Notes: generated by a model not told the origin, from the letters alone. 64,000 bases of DNA from Micromonospora sp. NBC_00421 (GCF_036017915.1 NZ_CP107929.1:6127001-6191000); one strand, 5' to 3'. Positions 1-10,099 are shown, counted from the first letter of the stretch. A program made the numbers and translations.

Positions 1-209
1 GCCAGCGCGTCCCGGGCGGTGTCCGCCGGGGCGGGTGCCGGATCGGAGGGCGGCCCGGTCGATGGCGCGGGCGGGTCGTCGGCGGTGCAGCCGGCCAGCA
101 GCACCAGCGGCGCGAGCAGCACCAGCAGGACCAACCGGGCCGGCGGCGCCGGCCGGAACGGGGCGGGAACGCCGATCGGCCGGCGGGCCGCGCGGGGGTG
201 GGCATGCAC
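1..209 (-). CDS. Putative lipoprotein, N-terminal part, cut by window edge
   Basis: The reverse strand reads from a GTG at 209 into a charged, Arg/Pro-rich start, then a hydrophobic stretch ending in a lipobox, LVLLAGC, with the modified cysteine at about residue 41. A Pro/Ala/Asp-rich linker follows and runs off the window. This is the typical start of an exported lipoprotein anchored on the outer face of the membrane. The function is not visible because the mature domain is outside the window. The start is uncertain; an ATG at 205 is out of frame with the lipobox. Confidence 0.5.
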   Translation of the reverse strand, partial: MHAHPRAARRPIGVPAPFRPAPPARLVLLVLLAPLVLLAGCTADDPPAPSTGPPSDPAPAPADTARDAL

Positions 210-454
210 CGGGTCATTCTGCGCCGGGTGGCCGTCCACCACCGCCCCGCAGAGAACCGGTACCGGGGCCGGCGTGTCGGGTCCGGCACCGCGGGGAATG
301 CCTGTCCGGATCGGCGACCTGCGCCGGATGGTGGGATCACCTGACCCGCACTCGCGTACCGCCCGATACCCTGGGGTGGTCTGACACGCGCCGCCGGACA
401 TCAGCCGGCGGCGTCGGCACGCTCAGGGTCGTCGCTGGGAGGGAGTGCGCCGTC

Positions 455-1720
<1,266 letters not shown>

Positions 1721-1724
1721 CCCG

Positions 1725-2792
1725 GTGGCACCGCAGCCCACCCTGGCCGTGGTCGGGGCGACGGGGGCTGTCGGCACCGTGCTGTGCGACCTGCTCTCCG
1801 CCCGGCGCAACGTCTGGGGCGAGATCCGGCTGCTCGCCTCGGCCCGCTCGGTCGGGCGGAAGGTGCGTTGCCGGGGCGAGGAGCTGACCGTCGGCGCGCT
1901 CACCCCGGAGGCGTTCGACGGCGTCGACGTGGCGGTCTTCGACGTGCCCGACGAGGTGTCGGCGCACTGGGCGCCGATCGCCGTCGACCGGGGTGCGGTG
2001 GTCGTCGACAACTCCGGCGTGTTCCGGATGGACCGGGACGTCCCGTTGGTGGTGCCCGAGATCAATCCGGACCAGGTGCGGCACCGCCCGAAGGGGATCA
2101 TCGCCAACGCCAACTGCACCACCCTGACCATGATCGTGGCGATCGCCCCGCTGCACCGCGAGTACGGCCTGCGGGAGCTGGTGCTCGCGTCGTACCAGGC
2201 GGTGTCGGGGGCGGGTCAGGCCGGTGTGGACGCGTTGCACCTGCAACTCGGCAAGATCGCCGGGGACCGGGTGCTCGGCTCCCGACCCGGCGACGTCCGG
2301 CAGGCGGTCGGCGACGACCTGGGCCCCTTCCCGGCGCCGCTGGCGTTGAACGTGGTGCCCTGGGCGGGCTCGCTCGTCGACCACGGATGGTCCTCCGAGG
2401 AGATGAAGGTCCGTAACGAGTCCCGCAAGATCCTCGACCTGCCCGACCTGAAGGTCTCCGCCACCTGCGTACGGGTGCCGGTGGTGACCGGCCACTCGGT
2501 CGCGGTGCACGCGGTCTTCGCGACCGAGGTGGACGCGGAAGGCGCCCGGGAGGTACTGCGCAACGCTCCCGGCGTGATCCTGGTCGACGACCCGGCCGCC
2601 GGCGAGTTCCCGATGCCGATCGACGCGGTCGGCACCGACCCCTCCTGGGTCGGACGCATCCGCCGGGCCGTCGACGACCCCCGTGCCCTCGACCTCTTCG
2701 TCACCGGCGACAACCTCCGCAAGGGCGCCGCCCTCAACACCGCCCAGATCGCCGAACTCGTCGTCAAACCCCCCTCCCGCCCCCGCCCCTGA
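1725..2792 (+). CDS. asd: Aspartate-semialdehyde dehydrogenase
   Basis: NADPH-dependent reduction of aspartyl phosphate to aspartate semialdehyde, the step after aspartokinase. 355 residues. The dinucleotide-binding loop VVGATGAVG is at the N-terminus, the nucleophilic cysteine is in NANCTT (about residue 130) and the catalytic histidine is in GHSVAVHA (about residue 256). The GTG start lies 4 nt behind ask with AGGGCGG in the ask tail acting as ribosome site, so the two form an operon. The last residues are Pro-rich because the reading frame runs into a C-rich downstream tract. Confidence 0.95.
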   Translation: MAPQPTLAVVGATGAVGTVLCDLLSARRNVWGEIRLLASARSVGRKVRCRGEELTVGALTPEAFDGVDVAVFDVPDEVSAHWAPIAVDRGAVVVDNSGVFRMDRDVPLVVPEINPDQVRHRPKGIIANANCTTLTMIVAIAPLHREYGLRELVLASYQAVSGAGQAGVDALHLQLGKIAGDRVLGSRPGDVRQAVGDDLGPFPAPLALNVVPWAGSLVDHGWSSEEMKVRNESRKILDLPDLKVSATCVRVPVVTGHSVAVHAVFATEVDAEGAREVLRNAPGVILVDDPAAGEFPMPIDAVGTDPSWVGRIRRAVDDPRALDLFVTGDNLRKGAALNTAQIAELVVKPPSRPRP

Positions 2793-2892
2793 CCCACCCC
2801 CTGCCCCGCCCCCGCCCCTGGCCCCCCTCCCCCCTCCCCCCTTCCCTGCCCTTCCCTGCCCACTCCCTGCCCTCCCCGCGCCGCCTGCCGGT

Positions 2893-2966
2893 GTCGATCA
2901 TGGAGTTGTGGTGCTCTCAAAGGACTCGGGACGGGGCAAATCCCCCACCACGACTCCATGATCGAC
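2893..2966. repeat. Long inverted repeat between convergent genes (CCATGATC family, copy 1)
   Basis: Left arm 2893-2913 and right arm 2946-2966 are 21 nt each with a single mismatch, separated by 32 nt. The arms contain GATCATGGAG / CTCCATGATC. A related hairpin with the same CCATGATC core lies at 33813-33883. It sits between the convergent ends of asd and the GGDEF gene, so it may act as a two-way terminator. Confidence 0.7.
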
Positions 2967-3056
2967 GCGACGCGACGCGACGCGACGCGACGCGGGGCGG
3001 GGCGGGGTGGGGTGACGCGGGGTGGGGCAGTGGGGTGGGGTGGGTTAGGGGGTGGA
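2962..3056. repeat. GACGC microsatellite and G-run tract
   Basis: About seven GACGC-type pentamers in tandem run from about 2962 to 2997. They are followed by many runs of four or more G, such as GGGGCGGGGCGGGG, up to the stop codon of the leftward GGDEF gene. On the leftward transcript this is a C-rich 3' end. The opposite side of the hairpin, 2765-2880, is C-rich on the rightward asd transcript. Confidence 0.6.
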
Positions 3057-4466
3057 GAGGTGGACGGTGTCTCGGCCCTGGTGCTTGGCGGCGTAGAGGG
3101 CCTGGTCGGCGCGGTGCAGGGTGCGGTCGGCTGGTTCGCCGGGGTGGGGGAGGGCCACTCCGACGCTGATCGTGCGGCCGGTGCGGCGGGCCGCCTCGGT
3201 GAGGCGTTCGGCGATCCGGACCGCCTCGTCCGGGTGGGCCACCTCGATCACCGCGACGAACTCGTCGCCCCCGGTGCGGTACAGCTCGTCGCCGTGCCGT
3301 AGCGCCGCTTCCAGGGCGCGGGCCAGCCCCACCAGCAGTCGGTCCCCGGCCTGGTGACCGTAGGTGTCGTTGACCGTCTTGAAGCCGTCCACGTCGATGG
3401 CGAGCAGCGCGGTACGCCCGGGGGTGGCCGCCGCGATCCGCCGGCCGAACGTGCCGGTGTGCCGCAGCCCGGTGAGCGGGTCGAGGCTGGCCTGTTCCCG
3501 CAGCTGGGCCAGGGTGCGCAGCCGCTCCGACGCCCCCCACGCCTGTCCGGCGAGCAACTCCATCAGGTTGACAGTGGTCGGGTCGGGGCGCAGCAACCGG
3601 CCGTCGGCGACCAGCAGCACCCCGCCGCCGTCCGGTGGCCCGACCGGCACCGACACCAGGGTGCGTACCCCGGCGCGGGCCAGCGCGACATGTTCCTCGG
3701 TGGGCGGGCACCCCACCTCACCCAGGGTGTACGCCGCACCGTACCGGTGGGCCCGGACGATGAGCCGGCCGAGCTGGTCGGCCGACGCCCCGGCCAACTC
3801 GGCACGGATCCGGGACTCCAACTCCCCCGGGGTGCCGGTGGGCGCACCGAGTCGGGGGCCGCGTCGACCGGTGAGCACCAGCACGGCGGCGGAGAGGGTG
3901 GAGACTTCCCGGGCTGCGGTGATCGCGACGGTCATCAAATCCCAGTCGGTGGGGGCGGAGGTCATCGCGGTGGTGTGCCGGAGCAGTTTCTCGCTGCGAC
4001 TTTCGGCGGGCGGGCCGCCCAGCGCCGTGATCCGGGCACCGAGCAGCCCGGCGAGCCGCTCGGCGGCCTCCCGCCAGGGGGTGAGGTCCACCGGCCCGCT
4101 CCACTGGAGGTCGAGCACGCCTACCGGTCGGCCCGCCGGGTCGCGTACCGGCACGCAGACCTCGGCGGTGACGTCCGGGCGTAGCGGCAGGTAGTCGGGG
4201 TCGGCGGTGACGTCGTCGACGGTGGCGCCCACGCCGGAGGCGTACACCCGGCCGACGATGCCCGACTTCGGCGGGACGGCGGAGAAGACCTGCCAGGCGC
4301 CGGTCGCGGCGACGCAGCGGAGCCGGTCGTGCACCTGGAGCAGGACGGAGACCGTGGCGGGGACGTACCGGGCGAGCGCGGTCACCGTCCAGTGGCACGC
4401 CTCGGTGGCGGTCGACGCCATCGACAGGCGGACCGTGACGTCCCGGACGACTCGCTCGTGATCCAC
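3045..4466 (-). CDS. GAF-GGDEF diguanylate cyclase
   Basis: Predicted cytosolic enzyme making cyclic di-GMP from two GTP. 473 residues. The first about 165 residues resemble a GAF sensor domain, a second GAF-like stretch follows to about 310, and the last about 150 are the GGDEF domain. The active-site signature is intact as GGDEF (about residue 398). RHGD lies exactly five residues before it, which is the RxxD product-inhibition site. The metal-binding IDVDGFK and N-x-x-x-G-H-x-x-G-D loops are present. There is no transmembrane segment and no EAL domain. The ATG has a GGAAG ribosome site. Confidence 0.93.
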   Translation of the reverse strand: MDHERVVRDVTVRLSMASTATEACHWTVTALARYVPATVSVLLQVHDRLRCVAATGAWQVFSAVPPKSGIVGRVYASGVGATVDDVTADPDYLPLRPDVTAEVCVPVRDPAGRPVGVLDLQWSGPVDLTPWREAAERLAGLLGARITALGGPPAESRSEKLLRHTTAMTSAPTDWDLMTVAITAAREVSTLSAAVLVLTGRRGPRLGAPTGTPGELESRIRAELAGASADQLGRLIVRAHRYGAAYTLGEVGCPPTEEHVALARAGVRTLVSVPVGPPDGGGVLLVADGRLLRPDPTTVNLMELLAGQAWGASERLRTLAQLREQASLDPLTGLRHTGTFGRRIAAATPGRTALLAIDVDGFKTVNDTYGHQAGDRLLVGLARALEAALRHGDELYRTGGDEFVAVIEVAHPDEAVRIAERLTEAARRTGRTISVGVALPHPGEPADRTLHRADQALYAAKHQGRDTVHLSTP

Positions 4467-4626
4467 GTTCTTCCAGGTGAGAATGGCCCGGCGGGTGCCG
4501 GGGGCTGCGATCTAGCGTACTCAGCGCCGCACGGGCCACCCGCGTCAAGATCACTTCGTTCGTACACATGTTTCATCCACAGGCTGTGGACCCAGCGTGT
4601 GGATTCCGGTCTTGGAAGGGGGCGGG

Positions 4627-5301
4627 GTGGAGCTGCTCTGGTACGTCGCCTACGGGTCGAACCTGCACGCCGCCCGGCTCGGCTACTACCTCGCCGGGGG
4701 CCGCCCACCCGGCGGGCTGCGGTCGTACCCCGGCTGTCGGGACTGCCGACCACCGCGCCGGACGCTGCCGGTGTGGATCCCCGGCGGCGTCTACTTCGCC
4801 GGGAAGTCCCGGGCCTGGACCGGCGGGATGGCCTTCTACGACCCGGAGCTGCCCGGGGTCGCGGCGGCCAGGGGCTACCTGCTCAGCCGGGCGCAGTTCG
4901 CCGACCTGGCCGCCCAGGAGATGTACCGGCCACCCGGTGCCGACCTGCCCGCGCTCGACGAGGCGGTGGCCGCCGGTCGGGCCACCCTCGGGCCGGGCCG
5001 CTACGAGACCCTGCTGCGGGTCGGCACCCGCGACGGGCTGCCGATGCTCACCTTCACCGCGCCGGGGCGGGCGGCCGACGTGGCGTGGACCCCGCCCGCC
5101 CCGGTCTACCTGCGGATGATCGCCGACGGGTTGCGGGAGGCGCACGGCTGGTCGCCGCCCGCGACTGTCGACTACCTGGCCGACCGGCCGGGAGTGGCCG
5201 GGCACTGGTCCCGGCCCCGACTGGCCGCCCTGCTCCGCCCGGCGGGGGAGGGTGGATCGGTGGAAGGGACGCCTCCGACAGGCCGATCGCGTCGCCCATG
5301 A
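4627..5301 (+). CDS. Gamma-glutamylcyclotransferase-like fold protein
   Basis: 224 residues beginning VELLWYVAYGSNL. The YGSNL loop near the N-terminus is the hallmark of the GGCT/AIG2-like fold, which binds a gamma-glutamyl or similar small substrate. The remaining sequence (YFAGKSRAWTGGMAFY) fits the beta-barrel of that fold. The substrate cannot be read from sequence. The GTG at 4627 is chosen because GGAAGGGGG directly precedes it; an ATG 30 nt upstream is in frame but has no ribosome site. The gene is divergent from the GGDEF gene. Confidence 0.72.
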   Translation: MELLWYVAYGSNLHAARLGYYLAGGRPPGGLRSYPGCRDCRPPRRTLPVWIPGGVYFAGKSRAWTGGMAFYDPELPGVAAARGYLLSRAQFADLAAQEMYRPPGADLPALDEAVAAGRATLGPGRYETLLRVGTRDGLPMLTFTAPGRAADVAWTPPAPVYLRMIADGLREAHGWSPPATVDYLADRPGVAGHWSRPRLAALLRPAGEGGSVEGTPPTGRSRRP

Positions 5302-5454
5302 TCGCCATTAGGGTCCCGTTGCCGGGACTGGCGGGTCTGTTTGTCGGCGCGGCGCCCTTCCGGCCCACGACGACGGGCCGGTGTGGATAGCCTCGGCCGA
5401 ATTTCCGTGGCGGGCCTCGGATCGAGGCCGGCCCGTGAACCTGTGGGGGTACGC

Positions 5455-5913
5455 GTGAAGCACAACAGACTCGTCGGATTCGCCGCGACGCTCGCCGTCG
5501 CCATCGGCGGCTCGTTCACCGTCGCCGCGCCGGCCCGGGCCGCCGCGCCGGCAGTGGAGATCACGAAGGTCTACTACGACTCCCCGGGCAAGGACGACCG
5601 CTCCAACAAGAGCCTGAACGCCGAGTACGTCAAGCTGACCAACCGGCGCGGCTCGACGCTCAGCCTGAAATCCTGGACGCTGCGCGACAAGGCCAACCAC
5701 GTCTACACGTTCTCCGGCGACTTCCGGCTCGCCAAGGGCGCCAGCGTCTACATCCACACCGGTAGGGGCACCAACACCTCCACCCACCGGTACTGGGGCT
5801 CCGGGAACTACGTGTGGAACAACACCGGGGACACCGCCTACCTGCGCAACTCCGCAGGCACCGGGATCGACTCCTGCAAGTGGGGGAGCGGGGGCAGCTA
5901 CACGAACTGCTGA
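5455..5913 (+). CDS. Secreted lamin-tail-domain protein
   Basis: 152 residues. A signal peptide with a hydrophobic core ends at about ARA-AAP. The rest is a single lamin tail (LTD) immunoglobulin-like domain: VEITKVYYDSPG, an NAEYVKLTN strand, SWTLRDKANHVYTF and a VYIHTGRG loop. In bacteria such domains occur on exported nucleases and surface proteins, but here nothing else is attached. Two C-terminal cysteines (DSCKW and the terminal TNC) could form a disulfide. The GTG at 5455 follows GTGGGGG. Confidence 0.8.
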   Translation: MKHNRLVGFAATLAVAIGGSFTVAAPARAAAPAVEITKVYYDSPGKDDRSNKSLNAEYVKLTNRRGSTLSLKSWTLRDKANHVYTFSGDFRLAKGASVYIHTGRGTNTSTHRYWGSGNYVWNNTGDTAYLRNSAGTGIDSCKWGSGGSYTNC

Positions 5914-6007
5914 TCACCAAGCCGGAGGACGGCCGTACGGGGGCATCCGCGGTGACCGGCGCGCAGAGGGGCGACCGCCGGGCACCGTCCGACCGCCCCG
6001 GGAAGGT

Positions 6008-6039
6008 GGCGGCGACTCCTCGCACCGGGAGCCGCCGCC
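6008..6039 (+). terminator. Possible terminator hairpin after the LTD gene
   Basis: An 11-bp stem with one mismatch (6008-6018 with 6029-6039) and a 10-nt loop. There is no U-tract, as is usual in high-GC actinobacteria. The rest of the roughly 240-bp gap holds no recognisable gene. Confidence 0.35.
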
Positions 6040-6154
6040 CCGCCCCGGGGCGGTCGACCCGTCTCAGCCCCCGGTCGGGTCCGTCCTGCCCGGTGGGGCC
6101 TGGGCCGGTGACCGGCGGTCGGTGCGTACCTGTCGGTTCTGCCATGCTGGCCCG

Positions 6155-6631
6155 GTGACCGTGACCTGGCGACACCTACCCGCCCCGGCCCGCGAGATCG
6201 CGGTGGCCGCCACCGAAGCGGTGGAGGCCGCACAGGCCCACGACGGCGTCGCGTACGACCGGGCGGTGCTCCGGCTCGCCGGTGCCGACCGCGCCGGGCT
6301 GGTCCTCGGCGGGGTGGTCCGACTGCTGCTGGAACAGGCCCACCCCGACGGGCTGGACGGCGACGACGTCCGGCAGGTGCTGGAACACTGCGTCCGGGCC
6401 GCCGCGCACTGGCAACCCGACGTCGATCCGCACGCCGTGCTGGTGCTGCTGGCCGGGGCGCTCGGTGTCTACGACCCGGGTGACGACGACGCGCCGCCCG
6501 ATCCGGCCGCCGTCGCCCGCCACGCCCCGCTGCTGGTGACCGACCTGCTCGCGGCGACCGGGGTGCCGCTCGCCGGCTGCCTGGAGGCGGCGTTCGCCGA
6601 GGTCGCCCGCACCGAGCGCCACGACGACTGA
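6155..6631 (+). CDS. Uncharacterised acidic helical protein
   Basis: 158 residues from GTG 6155. Ala- and Asp-rich, mostly helical, without signal peptide or membrane segment. No catalytic motif is recognised. Codon use is strongly GC3 and the length is consistent with a real gene. An ATG at 6122 would add 11 residues. The 370-bp gap after it, up to the SRPBCC gene, has no clear gene. Confidence 0.6.
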   Translation: MTVTWRHLPAPAREIAVAATEAVEAAQAHDGVAYDRAVLRLAGADRAGLVLGGVVRLLLEQAHPDGLDGDDVRQVLEHCVRAAAHWQPDVDPHAVLVLLAGALGVYDPGDDDAPPDPAAVARHAPLLVTDLLAATGVPLAGCLEAAFAEVARTERHDD

Positions 6632-7006
6632 CGGCGGCCCGGGCCCACCGCCCCGCAACGACTGCGGGGAGGTCACCGGTCGCCCGGTGAGCTCCCCGCC
6701 GCTGCGTTCCCACCGCTCAGGAGGTGGCGGCCACCTGGAACGAGGACTGTCCTCCCGAGTACCGTCCGGGCGTCCGCCCCGACAGTTACCGGCATCAAAA
6801 CGTCGGGGTGCGACGTCGGCAACCGCCTTTCGGTCGTGCCGGCTGCGGAACTCGGCCACCCGTCGTCGGTGCCGGCCTGACATACGGCCGCCGCGCGCCG
6901 CGCGGGCCTCGGTTGGCTCGGCTGCCCAGGGGGTACGGGGGACGTGGCATCCCGAGGACCAGCTCCCTCCCGGCGAGCGGGCTCGACCGGAGTGAGGAGG
7001 AATGCC

Positions 7007-7528
7007 ATGACCACCAGGGTCGAGAGGTCGATCGAGGTCGGCGTCCCGGTCAGCATCGCCTACAACCAGTGGACCCAGTTCGAGGAGTTCCCCCGGTTCA
7101 TGGGTGGCGTCGAGGAGGTCCGCCAGCTCGACGACCGTCAGTTGCACTGGGTCGCCCGGATCGCCGGGGTGCGCCGCGAGTGGGACGCCACGGTGCTCGA
7201 ACAGGTGCCTGACGAGAAGGTGGCCTGGGCCGCGAGCGACGGCGTCACGAACGCCGGGGCGGTCTACTTCCAGCGGATCGGCCCGGACCGCACCCGGGTG
7301 CTGCTGTGCCTGGAGTACGAGCCGGACGGGCTGGTCGAGAAGGCCGGGGACCGGCTGCACGTGGTGGCCCGGCAGGCCGAGGCGGACCTCGAGCGGTTCA
7401 GGTCCTACCTGGAGGCCCGGGGCGCGGAGACCGGCGCGTGGCGCGGTTCGGTCGGCTCGGGGCGCGGCGTGGGCACCCCGGGCGTGGCCCAGGCCGGTCC
7501 CGATGGTGACTCCGGTGTCGACAGGTGA
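7007..7528 (+). CDS. SRPBCC-family (polyketide cyclase/dehydrase-like) protein
   Basis: 173 residues. The N-terminus TTRVERSIEVGVPVSIAYN, followed by WTQFEEFPRFM and a later WAASDG segment, is the START/Bet v1-like SRPBCC pattern of stand-alone coenzyme Q10-type or cyclase_dehydrase proteins that enclose a hydrophobic ligand. The C-terminal about 30 residues are a disordered Gly/Ser tail. The ATG at 7007 has an excellent GAGGAGGAA ribosome site. The ligand is unknown. The gene converges with the truncated M23 gene, 4 nt apart. Confidence 0.82.
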   Translation: MTTRVERSIEVGVPVSIAYNQWTQFEEFPRFMGGVEEVRQLDDRQLHWVARIAGVRREWDATVLEQVPDEKVAWAASDGVTNAGAVYFQRIGPDRTRVLLCLEYEPDGLVEKAGDRLHVVARQAEADLERFRSYLEARGAETGAWRGSVGSGRGVGTPGVAQAGPDGDSGVDR

Positions 7529-7532
7529 CCCG

Positions 7533-7979
7533 TCACGACGGCTCGACCACCTCCGCCTCGCCGGAAACGCCCTGCCCCCGGCGCTCGGCCAGCTCGACGA
7601 TCACGTGGTTGCCGGCGATGGCGCCCGCGCCCCGGCGGACCCGGGCCGCCTGGGTCAGGGCGTAGGACAGCAGCGCGGACGGCGACCGACGGGCCTCGTG
7701 GTCCACCTCGCCGTCGTGCGCGGACACCACCCGACCGGCGGCGGGGGCGAGAATCGGCTGCCCGAAGGCGAGGAACCGCTGCGGCGGCTCGGTCGCGAGC
7801 AGCGTGCGCCAGTCCCGGACGGTCGCCGTCCGTCGCCCCCGCACCGCCACGAAATCCATCGCGTACGTGGTGGCGAAGAGGTCGGTGCCGTGGCTGGGCA
7901 CCCGCCGGGCGGGACTGTTCTGGACCAGCCAGCTGCCCCGGAACGGCAACGCGAGCATGACCGGCCCGGTGGTGGACAT
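7533..7979 (-). CDS. Truncated M23-type peptidase
   Basis: 148 residues. It starts like an M23/LytM peptidoglycan endopeptidase: SHGTDLFATTYAMDF matches the HxxxD zinc-ligand strand and LAPAAGRVVSAHDG the next hairpin. It stops after GNHVIVEL, before the H-x-H strand that supplies the other zinc ligand and the catalytic histidine. There is no signal peptide. The ATG has a GGAGG ribosome site, so the fragment may still be translated, but it should be inactive as a peptidase. Probably a decaying gene cut at its 3' end by the neighbouring SRPBCC locus. Confidence 0.6.
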   Translation of the reverse strand: MSTTGPVMLALPFRGSWLVQNSPARRVPSHGTDLFATTYAMDFVAVRGRRTATVRDWRTLLATEPPQRFLAFGQPILAPAAGRVVSAHDGEVDHEARRSPSALLSYALTQAARVRRGAGAIAGNHVIVELAERRGQGVSGEAEVVEPS

Positions 7980-8058
7980 GAGCGGCCTCCGAAGGTGGTC
8001 AGGTCGGATGGGGCAAGCAGGTCGGCAGATACGCCCACCCAGTTGTAGACGACCATGC

Positions 8059-8088
8059 GGCCTGCCGGCCCGGAAGGGCCGGCAGGCC
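8059..8088 (-). terminator. Strong GC hairpin downstream of the secreted I36-like gene
   Basis: A perfect 13-bp stem (8059-8071 with 8076-8088) closed by a GGAA loop. It lies about 90 nt past the stop of the leftward gene ending at 8180 and before the truncated M23 gene, so it is a likely intrinsic terminator. Confidence 0.65.
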
Positions 8089-8179
8089 GAGCCAGGGCGG
8101 CTTGCCGTCGAGCAGGCTTACCGCGTGGCCCTCGATCCTCCATCCGCGCTGTCCGGGCAGGTGGGGTGGAATACCACCG

Positions 8180-8788
8180 TCAGCAAGGTCGGACGGTCCA
8201 CACCGGCGTCCAGTCGCCGACCGAATCGGACGAGTAGGCGCCAGGCGTGGTGTAGATCAAGCTGCCCGAACTGCCGTACATCCTGGCTCGGGTTCCGGTG
8301 GACTGGTTGTTCTTCCACGACCCGTTGCCGCCCCACGGAATGGAGTAGGAACGGCAGGAGACCATGTCGATGACACTGCCCGAGTAGGACGTCCCGCTGA
8401 ACGCGCAGAAGTGGTAGTAGCTGCAGGTGTACAGCGCCCCTACCTCGCCCGACGCGCTCACCTCACGGGCCCGGTCCTGGCCGGGGAGCGGCAGGACGAT
8501 CGTGCCCGTGCCGTTCAGATCGATCTTGTTGAGAGATACCTGAGTACCACCGGAACGCGCCAGGGCGGAGTCCACCTGGCTCTGGAGCGCCTCCGCCTGA
8601 GCGACAGTCAGACCGGCGGTGCCGGCCTGCTCTGCGAAGCCCGGGTGGGCGGAAGCAGGGCCGACCTCGGTCACGATGTTGGCCTGTGGGTGAACCTGGG
8701 GCGGTGCGGCGGCGGCCGGCGCGGCAACTCCGCTGACCACGAAGGCCGCACCGAGGACGGTGCCCATGAGGGCATGACGGATTCCCAT
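8180..8788 (-). CDS. Secreted protein with C-terminal peptidase-inhibitor I36-like domain
   Basis: 202 residues. A signal peptide (ALMGTVLGAAFVVSGVAAPAAA) is followed by a short helical pro-region and then a Cys/Gly/Ser/Tyr-rich domain: YTCSYYHFCAFSGTSYSG, SCRSYSIPWGG and a terminal VRPC. The C-x5-6-C-x-F start and the small disulfide-rich beta fold resemble the I36/gamma-crystallin-like inhibitors common in actinomycetes. Assignment to that family is moderate. The ATG at 8788 is chosen for its GGAAGGAG ribosome site. A divergent promoter region of 169 bp separates it from the regulator at 8958. Confidence 0.75.
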   Translation of the reverse strand: MGIRHALMGTVLGAAFVVSGVAAPAAAAPPQVHPQANIVTEVGPASAHPGFAEQAGTAGLTVAQAEALQSQVDSALARSGGTQVSLNKIDLNGTGTIVLPLPGQDRAREVSASGEVGALYTCSYYHFCAFSGTSYSGSVIDMVSCRSYSIPWGGNGSWKNNQSTGTRARMYGSSGSLIYTTPGAYSSDSVGDWTPVWTVRPC

Positions 8789-8957
8789 GTCTCTCCTTCC
8801 GAGAGGTAAAGGGATCAATGCCCAAAAGAAGGGGCATCGACTGCCATCACGGTATGGTTGCCGGGTTCCCGTAGTCGCTTTGTTTCGGTTCTGGCCGAAG
8901 TGCCACCGTCGCCTCTGTTCGAGGGCTGGTGCTGATCCTGGTTTGGGAGGGCCACGG

Positions 8958-9941
8958 ATGGTCTACCGGATTCACTTCACCGCCGAGGACCTGAGGCGCA
9001 TCCGCGTGATCGGGTCGCCGTCACCTCTGATGGAGACCCTGCGGATGGTCCGTGGGTTGTGGAAGCCCTCGCTGATGCGGCATGTCCCCTGGAAGGGTCG
9101 GGTGGTCCCGCGCCTGCCGGCCGAGGCCCGTCTGGTCTTCGACCTGGCGCCGCCTCGTGGCTACGCGCCGGACTTCCTGTCCCCGGCACGGCCCGGGGAT
9201 GCCCAGGAGTGTATCGAGCAGATCCGGTCCACACCCCGGTCGGTGATCCGTCGGGAGATGACCCAGTTCGCCCAGGAACGGCCAGTGCCGGGCTGGGCAC
9301 GCCGACTCGACGACGACCCGCAGGTCCTCGAACGCCTTGCCGACACCCTCGGTCAACTGCACGCCATGCTGGTCGCCCCGTACTGGGACCAGGTGACCGC
9401 CCAGGCGGCCGTCGACCGGGCCGCCCGGGCCCGGGATATGGTCGATCACGGGGTCGACCACCTGCTACGCAGCCTGTGTCCACCGCAGATCCGCTGGAAC
9501 CCACCCATCCTGGAGATCCACACCGGGCTCACCGGCGAGCTGCACCTCAACGGCCGCGGACTGCTGTTGATCCCCACCGTGTTCGGCTCTGGCATGCCCA
9601 GCGTCAACTGCGACGCCGAACCCCAACCGTGGTTGAACTATCCCGCCCACCACGACGGGTATCCCACCCTCGGCGTACCCCCACCAACGGCTCCGGCGGC
9701 GGTGCCCCGGCAGATGGTCGCACTGCTGGGCCGCACCCGCGCCACTGTCCTGCACGCCATCGCCCACCAACCCGGCTGCACCACGGGCGAACTCGCCGCC
9801 GCCGCACGCATCAGCCTGAGCAGCGCCAGCGAACACGCCACCGTACTCCGCGCCGCCGGCCTCGTCGCCACCACCCGCCGCCGGCAGAGCGTCCTCCACG
9901 TCCTCACCCCGACCGGCCAGTCCCTCCTCGTGTCGTCGTAA
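8958..9941 (+). CDS. ArsR-like winged-helix transcriptional regulator (DUF5937-type N-terminus)
   Basis: 327 residues. The N-terminal about 240 residues (YRIHFTAEDLRRIRV, PLMETLRMV, then LIPTVFGSGMPSVN) match the long effector-like region found before ArsR-type domains in actinomycete regulators. The last about 80 residues are a winged helix: LGRTRATVLHAIAH, GCTTGELAAAARISLSSASEHATVL as helix-turn-helix, and RRQSVLHVLTPTG as wing. It is probably a cytosolic DNA-binding regulator, possibly of the divergent secreted gene. The ATG has a GGGAGG site. Confidence 0.83.
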   Translation: MVYRIHFTAEDLRRIRVIGSPSPLMETLRMVRGLWKPSLMRHVPWKGRVVPRLPAEARLVFDLAPPRGYAPDFLSPARPGDAQECIEQIRSTPRSVIRREMTQFAQERPVPGWARRLDDDPQVLERLADTLGQLHAMLVAPYWDQVTAQAAVDRAARARDMVDHGVDHLLRSLCPPQIRWNPPILEIHTGLTGELHLNGRGLLLIPTVFGSGMPSVNCDAEPQPWLNYPAHHDGYPTLGVPPPTAPAAVPRQMVALLGRTRATVLHAIAHQPGCTTGELAAAARISLSSASEHATVLRAAGLVATTRRRQSVLHVLTPTGQSLLVSS

Positions 9942-10060
9942 TGGGAAGTGTGCACGCTGGCCGGTCTGGAGGCGGGGGTCCCGGTTAGCTGGTCCAGCGT
10001 CGGTGAAAGGGTCCTGACGGGCTGCCGCAGCAGTTACTACATCTACCTACGAATGCATCA

Positions 10061-10091
10061 GGGGCCACTCTCATCGATGGAGAGTGGCCCC
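10061..10091 (-). terminator. Displaced tRNA-Pro terminator hairpin (left end of element 1)
   Basis: An 11-bp perfect stem (GGGGCCACTCT / AGAGTGGCCCC) around a 9-nt loop containing ATCGATG. It lies just past the partial tRNA 3' end, in the same relation as the hairpins at 19454-19486 and 33568-33600 but with a different stem. It is probably the original chromosomal terminator of the tRNA gene, moved here by integration. Confidence 0.65.
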
Positions 10092-10099
10092 TGACCTCG

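Noticed and set aside
35..454. N-terminal extension of aspartokinase by 140 residues
   Set aside because: The extension is Arg/Pro/Gly-rich and overlaps the leftward lipoprotein start. The family begins at the GTG at 455, which has a ribosome site.
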